Assembly: GCA_902478705.1 (NCBI GenBank) | Contig: CABSMB010000028.1 | Span: 1-9,190 of the forward strand | Direction of reading: 5' to 3' | DNA length: 9,190 bases | DNA from: an uncultured Collinsella sp. | GTDB taxonomy: Bacteria; Actinomycetota; Coriobacteriia; Coriobacteriales; Coriobacteriaceae | Shown: piece after piece, positions 6,261-9,190 of the stretch | How the letters are laid out: each line of letters opens with the position of its first letter | Position numbering within the stretch: position 1 is the first letter of the stretch | The notes under the pieces: model-generated | The model's input: only the letters and a program-made list of their open reading frames with translations | Databases searched by the model: none | Told to the model about the DNA's origin: nothing | Program-made: the position numbers and the translations under genes

Positions 6261-7337
6261 CTAGAACTGGTTGAGGAAACGCATGTCACCAGTCATCAAC
6301 GTGCGCAGGTCGGGCAGGTCGTAGCGCAGGGCCGCGACGCGCTCGGCGCCAATGCCAAAGGCGAAGCCGGTGTACTTCTCGGGGTCGATGCCGCAGTTGA
6401 TGAGGACGTTGGGGTCGACCATGCCGCAGCCCAGGATCTCGATCCAACCGCTGTGCTTGCAGAAGTTGCAGCCCTTGCCGCCGCACACGTGGCAGCTCAC
6501 GTCCACCTCGCAGCTGGGCTCGGTGAAGGGGAAGAAGTGCGGGCGGTAACGCGTCTTGCGGTCCTCGCCAAACATGCACTTAACAAAGTAGTCGAGCGTG
6601 CCCTTAAGGTCGCCGAAGGTGATGCCCTCGTCGACGACCAGGCCCTCGATCTGGTTGAACTGCGGCAGGTGGCAGGCGTCGGCCGTGTCGGGACGGTAGA
6701 CGGTGCCCGGGCAGATCATGTAGATGGGCGGCTTCTGCGACTCCATGGTGTGGATCTGCACGCCCGAGGTCTGGGTGCGCAGCAGCACGTCGGACTCACC
6801 GTGGGCGTGAGCCTCGGGGTGCGCGACACTGCCGGGGTTGTTATCGACCACGTAGAAGGTATCGCGGGCCGAGCGGCTCGGGTGATCCATGGGCGCGTTG
6901 AGCGCGGTGAAGTTGTAGTAGGAGGTGTCGACCATGGGGCCGGACTCGACGGTGTAGCCGATGCCGCAGAAGATGTCCTCGGCCTCCTCGATGATCTGCT
7001 TGATCAGGTGCTGGTGACCGATCTGCGGATGGATACCCGGCAGCGTGATGTCGACGGCCTCGTGCTCAAGCGCGTGCTTGAGGGCGGCGGCCTTCATCTC
7101 GGTCGTGCGCTCGTCGAGCATGCCCTCGATCAGCTGGCGCATCTCGTTGGCGCGCTTGCCCATGACGGGGCGATCCTCGGGGGCGAGCTTGCCCATCATG
7201 CGCATCAGGCCGGTAATACGACCCTTGCGGCCGAGCAGCTCAACGCGTGCGGCCTCGAGCTTGGCGGCGTCGTCGGCGCCGGCGACGAGCTCCTTGGCCT
7301 CTTCCTCGAGTTTGACCAGATCATCAATCAGACTCAT
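6261..7337 (-). CDS. pheS: Phenylalanine--tRNA ligase alpha subunit
   Basis: A 358-residue catalytic alpha chain of PheRS, a class II synthetase that activates Phe and charges tRNA-Phe. Seen: an N-terminal coiled-coil arm (about 1-95) for tRNA binding, the region around HPSRSARDTFYV (152-163), LLRTQTSGVQ (185-194), YRPDTADACHLPQFNQIEGL (214-233), motif 2 region FPFTEPSCEVDV (269-280) and motif 3 region GFAFGIGAERVA (324-335). A CxxC-x4-CxxC cluster (Cys282, 285, 290, 293), common in Gram-positive PheS, may bind zinc. Unusual: about 16 residues at 167-182 (with HPEAHAH) sit between DTFYVVDN and DVLLRT, where most PheS proteins have only a few residues. Start: ATG 7337 (MSLIDDLV) with AAAGGG 5 nt upstream. 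The frame stays open upstream to 7448, but that stretch is the T-box terminator and would add 37 non-conserved residues. First gene of pheST. Confidence 0.97.
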   Translation of the reverse strand: MSLIDDLVKLEEEAKELVAGADDAAKLEAARVELLGRKGRITGLMRMMGKLAPEDRPVMGKRANEMRQLIEGMLDERTTEMKAAALKHALEHEAVDITLPGIHPQIGHQHLIKQIIEEAEDIFCGIGYTVESGPMVDTSYYNFTALNAPMDHPSRSARDTFYVVDNNPGSVAHPEAHAHGESDVLLRTQTSGVQIHTMESQKPPIYMICPGTVYRPDTADACHLPQFNQIEGLVVDEGITFGDLKGTLDYFVKCMFGEDRKTRYRPHFFPFTEPSCEVDVSCHVCGGKGCNFCKHSGWIEILGCGMVDPNVLINCGIDPEKYTGFAFGIGAERVAALRYDLPDLRTLMTGDMRFLNQF

Positions 7338-7422
7338 GTCTTCCCTTTCGTCTCTCGCACGTCCACTTGCCGCGGCGGCTGACGCCGTCCGACGCTGCGG
7401 ATGTGCGGCCCGGTTCGGTAAC

Positions 7423-7461
7423 AAAAAACCGTCCTCGGGCATGTGCATTGCCCAAGGACGG
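7423..7461 (-). terminator. T-box leader intrinsic terminator (pheST attenuator)
   Basis: The minus-strand RNA pairs 7449-7461 with 7429-7441 in a 13-bp stem (CCGUCCU, a U-G pair, then GGGCA, closed by a 7-nt loop), followed at once by U6 (7423-7428). This is a textbook Rho-independent terminator 85 nt before the pheS start codon. Its 5' arm includes the CCUUG that the antiterminator uses, so the two structures exclude each other. Confidence 0.9.
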
Positions 7462-7706
7462 TTGAATTCCGCGGTACCACCTTGTTTGACCCGGCGGATG
7501 TCTGGCCCGCCGCGCCCACTCTGCGCCCCTTGTCGCGAGGCTCACGGCTTCCCTACTGGGGCTTCGCCGCCGCTGGCCGCGCGCCCGTTGAGGTCGCTGC
7601 TCGGGAGTGAACGCTTGGCCCTTGCCACCGCAGGAAGGCTTGCAGCCCATGACCTTCCCTCTCTTGTCGGCGACGCGGCGGGCAAAACCCTCTCCGTCAA
7701 CGCATT
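7423..7706 (-). ncRNA. T-box riboswitch (tRNA-Phe sensing) leader of pheST
   Basis: It senses uncharged tRNA-Phe and allows read-through into pheST. Seen on the minus strand: the T-box element GGUGGUACCGCGG (7469-7481), whose UGGU can pair with an ACCA tRNA end, as expected for tRNA-Phe with discriminator A. Antiterminator: CAAGG (7480-7484) with CCUUG (7453-7457), which competes with the terminator. Stem I: base CGUUGA (7697-7702) with UCAACG (7586-7591), then GGAG (7692-7695) with CUCC (7604-7607). Directly above lies UUC (7609-7611), a Phe codon followed by A, exactly where the specifier belongs. Apical helix: GGAAGG with CCUUCC (7633-7638 and 7653-7658) and a 14-nt loop. The region 7485-7585 holds the Stem II/III part, which I did not fold. 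The 5' end is estimated from the promoter; the stretch 7338-7422 after the terminator is ordinary 5' UTR. Confidence 0.92.
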
Positions 7707-7713
7707 GGGCTAT

Positions 7714-7722
7714 AGGATAACA
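7714..7722 (-). promoter_or_regulatory. Candidate extended -10 promoter for pheST
   Basis: Minus-strand TGTTATCCT is a TG one base before TATCCT, an extended -10 element without a clear -35. Transcription would start near 7706-7707, a few bases before the base of T-box Stem I at 7702. This position is what a T-box transcript needs, which supports the call. The rest of the divergent gap (7723-7840) shows no convincing plus-strand promoter for the peptidase gene. Confidence 0.5.
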
Positions 7723-7840
7723 CATTCTGCGAGCGTATCGCCGCGTTCCGTTTTGTTCGCGCTGGGTACAAGGCAGGTAGCTGTGCAAACTGGCCGCACC
7801 TCCGTCCGTGGCGCGCGGCCTGCGAGATCAAGGATATGGT

Positions 7841-9190
7841 ATGGGAAAGAAGTTCGATAAGAAGGCCAAGGCCGCCGTGGCAAAAGCCGCCAAGGGCATC
7901 AAGGCCGAGAAAGCCGTCAAGAAGTTCCGTAAACTCGAGGGCAAGCTGTGGACCCGCGAGTATCTGCTCAAGATCGCCGAGTTCGATGGCGCGACCATCG
8001 CCCCCGCCAACGGTGCCGCAGCCCGTGCCGATGCCATGGGCACGCTCGCCGGCGAGCATCACAAGCTCCTGACCAGTGAAAAGTCAGTTGAGCTCGTGCG
8101 TTCGCTGGCGCATGAGACAGTTGTGGGCGGCAAAATCGACGACCCGCAGCTGCTCGACGAGATTCGCGTGCTCGGCCGCGACCAGCGCGAGGCCGGCGCC
8201 ATCCCCACCGAGGAGGCCGAGGCCTGGACCAGGCTCACCTGCGAGGCCGACGCCGTGTGGCACAAGGCCAAGGCGGCCAACGACTGGGCGAGCTTTGAGC
8301 CCTACGTGGACAGGATCGTCGGCCAGCTTAAGCATCAGGCCGAGCTCATGGACCCCAAGCGCGACCCGTACGACGTATGGCTCGATCAGTACGAGCGCGG
8401 CCTTTCCGCCAAGAGCTTCGACGCGTTTTGTGACGAGGTCAAGGCGACCGTCGTGCCGCTTGTGCACGCCATCGGCGAGCGTGGCCAGCAGCCCGCTGCC
8501 GACTTTTTGCATGCCCATGTGCCCGAGGCTGCCCAGCGCGCCATGAGCTTTGACCTGATGAAGCTTGTGGGCCTGGACCTAAACGACACCACGCTCGCCT
8601 TTACCGAGCATCCGTTTAGTGAGGGCTTCTCGGTGGGCGACGCGCGCATCGCCACGCATATCCACGAGGACGATTGCATTTCCAACGTCTACAGCATCAT
8701 CCACGAGGCCGGCCACGCCATGTACGAGCTGGGCGTGAACCCCGCCTATGCGCGCACGTGCCTGGAGGGCGGCACTTCCATGGGCATCCACGAGAGTCAG
8801 AGCCGCTTCTTCGAAAACACCGTTGGTCGCAGCCGCGCCTTTATGGGCCCGCTGCTCGAGGTCTTGCGCCGCCACGCGCCCGAGGTCTACGGCAACGTGG
8901 ACGAGGATACGCTCTACCGCGCCGTGAACATTGCGCAGCCATCGCTGATCCGCACCGAGGCCGACGAGCTCACCTATCCGCTGCACGTTATGGTGCGCTA
9001 CGAGATTGAGCGCATGCTGTTTGCCGGCGAGGCCACGGCCAAGGATATCCCCGCGCTTTGGAACCGTTTTATGGACGAGTACCTGGGCATTCCGGTTCCC
9101 GACGATACGCGCGGCTGCCTGCAGGATACGCACTGGAGCGGTGGCTCGTTTGGCTACTTCCCCCCCTATGCGCTGGGCAGCGCCTACGAT
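7841..9190 (+). CDS. M32 family (Taq-type) metallocarboxypeptidase (partial, C-terminus beyond right edge)
   Basis: 450 codons, open to the right edge, of a peptidase family usually about 500 residues long. M32 enzymes are cytoplasmic metal-dependent carboxypeptidases that remove C-terminal residues from peptides. Seen: HPF (residues 257-259), the zinc-binding HEAGH (288-292; His288 and His292 as ligands, Glu289 as catalytic base), HESQSRFFEN (317-326; Glu318 as third ligand), IRTEADELTYPLHVMVRYE (about 371-389) and, near the edge, LQDTHWSGGSFGYFP followed by YALGSAY. All M32 signature motifs present in the window are intact. Start: ATG 7841 with AAGGA 6 nt upstream; an overlapping ATG at 7836 is in another frame and closes early. 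The first 30 or so residues are rich in Lys and Ala and have no counterpart in typical M32 proteins, and the early 'WDxxTxMP' element of homologues appears degenerate (EFDGATIAP). Divergent from pheST; no operon partner visible. Confidence 0.94.
   Translation, partial: MGKKFDKKAKAAVAKAAKGIKAEKAVKKFRKLEGKLWTREYLLKIAEFDGATIAPANGAAARADAMGTLAGEHHKLLTSEKSVELVRSLAHETVVGGKIDDPQLLDEIRVLGRDQREAGAIPTEEAEAWTRLTCEADAVWHKAKAANDWASFEPYVDRIVGQLKHQAELMDPKRDPYDVWLDQYERGLSAKSFDAFCDEVKATVVPLVHAIGERGQQPAADFLHAHVPEAAQRAMSFDLMKLVGLDLNDTTLAFTEHPFSEGFSVGDARIATHIHEDDCISNVYSIIHEAGHAMYELGVNPAYARTCLEGGTSMGIHESQSRFFENTVGRSRAFMGPLLEVLRRHAPEVYGNVDEDTLYRAVNIAQPSLIRTEADELTYPLHVMVRYEIERMLFAGEATAKDIPALWNRFMDEYLGIPVPDDTRGCLQDTHWSGGSFGYFPPYALGSAYD

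Noticed and set aside
6453..7382. A 309-codon plus-strand open frame opposite pheS
   Set aside because: Low-complexity Val/Leu/His/Ala-rich mirror of pheS, and it crosses the pheS start region.
7338..7448. A 37-residue N-terminal extension of PheS from an ATG at 7448
   Set aside because: The start lies in the terminator loop and the extension is non-conserved. The ATG at 7337 has a good ribosome site and the family N-terminus.
7324..7788. A 154-codon minus-strand frame through the pheST leader
   Set aside because: It runs through the T-box, terminator and promoter, whose RNA structure explains the sequence. The peptide has no recognisable domain.
9158..9170. A C-tract near the right edge as a possible frameshift in the M32 gene
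   Set aside because: The frame stays correct through it: GYFPPYALGSAY matches the family motif.

Overview
The window is high-GC, with G/C-rich third codon positions and tightly packed operons. It looks like chromosomal core DNA of a Gram-positive actinobacterium. The T-box leader, the PheS with a four-cysteine motif and the overall protein style suggest Coriobacteriia (Collinsella-like). That placement is from protein style alone, without a database search. I see no insertion sequences, CRISPR arrays, rRNA, tRNA or phage genes.

Layout, left to right. (1) 1-719, minus strand: the N-terminal 239 residues of a zinc-dependent phospholipase C-like protein, running off the left edge. (2) 799-3515, minus: a three-gene energy-coupling-factor (ECF) metal-uptake operon. 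It encodes CbiM/NikM with a fused N-type C-terminal domain, then CbiQ, then the ATPase CbiO. Upstream lie a sigma-70-like promoter (3611-3639) and, just downstream of its expected start point, a perfect 8-bp inverted repeat of the form GTGTTAC-N14-GTAACAC (3573-3600). That form matches the nickel-responsive NikR operator, so the transporter is more likely a nickel importer (NikMNQO) than a cobalt importer, whatever name the proteins receive by homology. (3) 3744-7337, minus: pheS-pheT, the two subunits of phenylalanyl-tRNA synthetase, in the usual order. They are preceded by a roughly 370-nt leader (about 7338-7706) with a complete T-box riboswitch: a Stem I with a UUC (Phe) specifier candidate, the T-box sequence, mutually exclusive antiterminator and terminator helices, and a U6 tract. 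(4) 7841-9190, plus: the first 450 codons of an M32 (Taq-type) metallocarboxypeptidase, divergent from pheST and running off the right edge.

The units are functionally independent: metal import, Phe-tRNA charging, peptide trimming and a lipase-like hydrolase. The most informative content is regulatory. The putative NikR site assigns a substrate to the ECF transporter, and the T-box can be read to the level of its specifier codon and competing helices. I found no credible undescribed multi-gene system. Smaller oddities are a histidine-rich insertion in PheS, a lysine/alanine-rich N-terminal extension on the M32 peptidase, and upstream in-frame start codons that would give wrong N-termini for CbiM and PheS.
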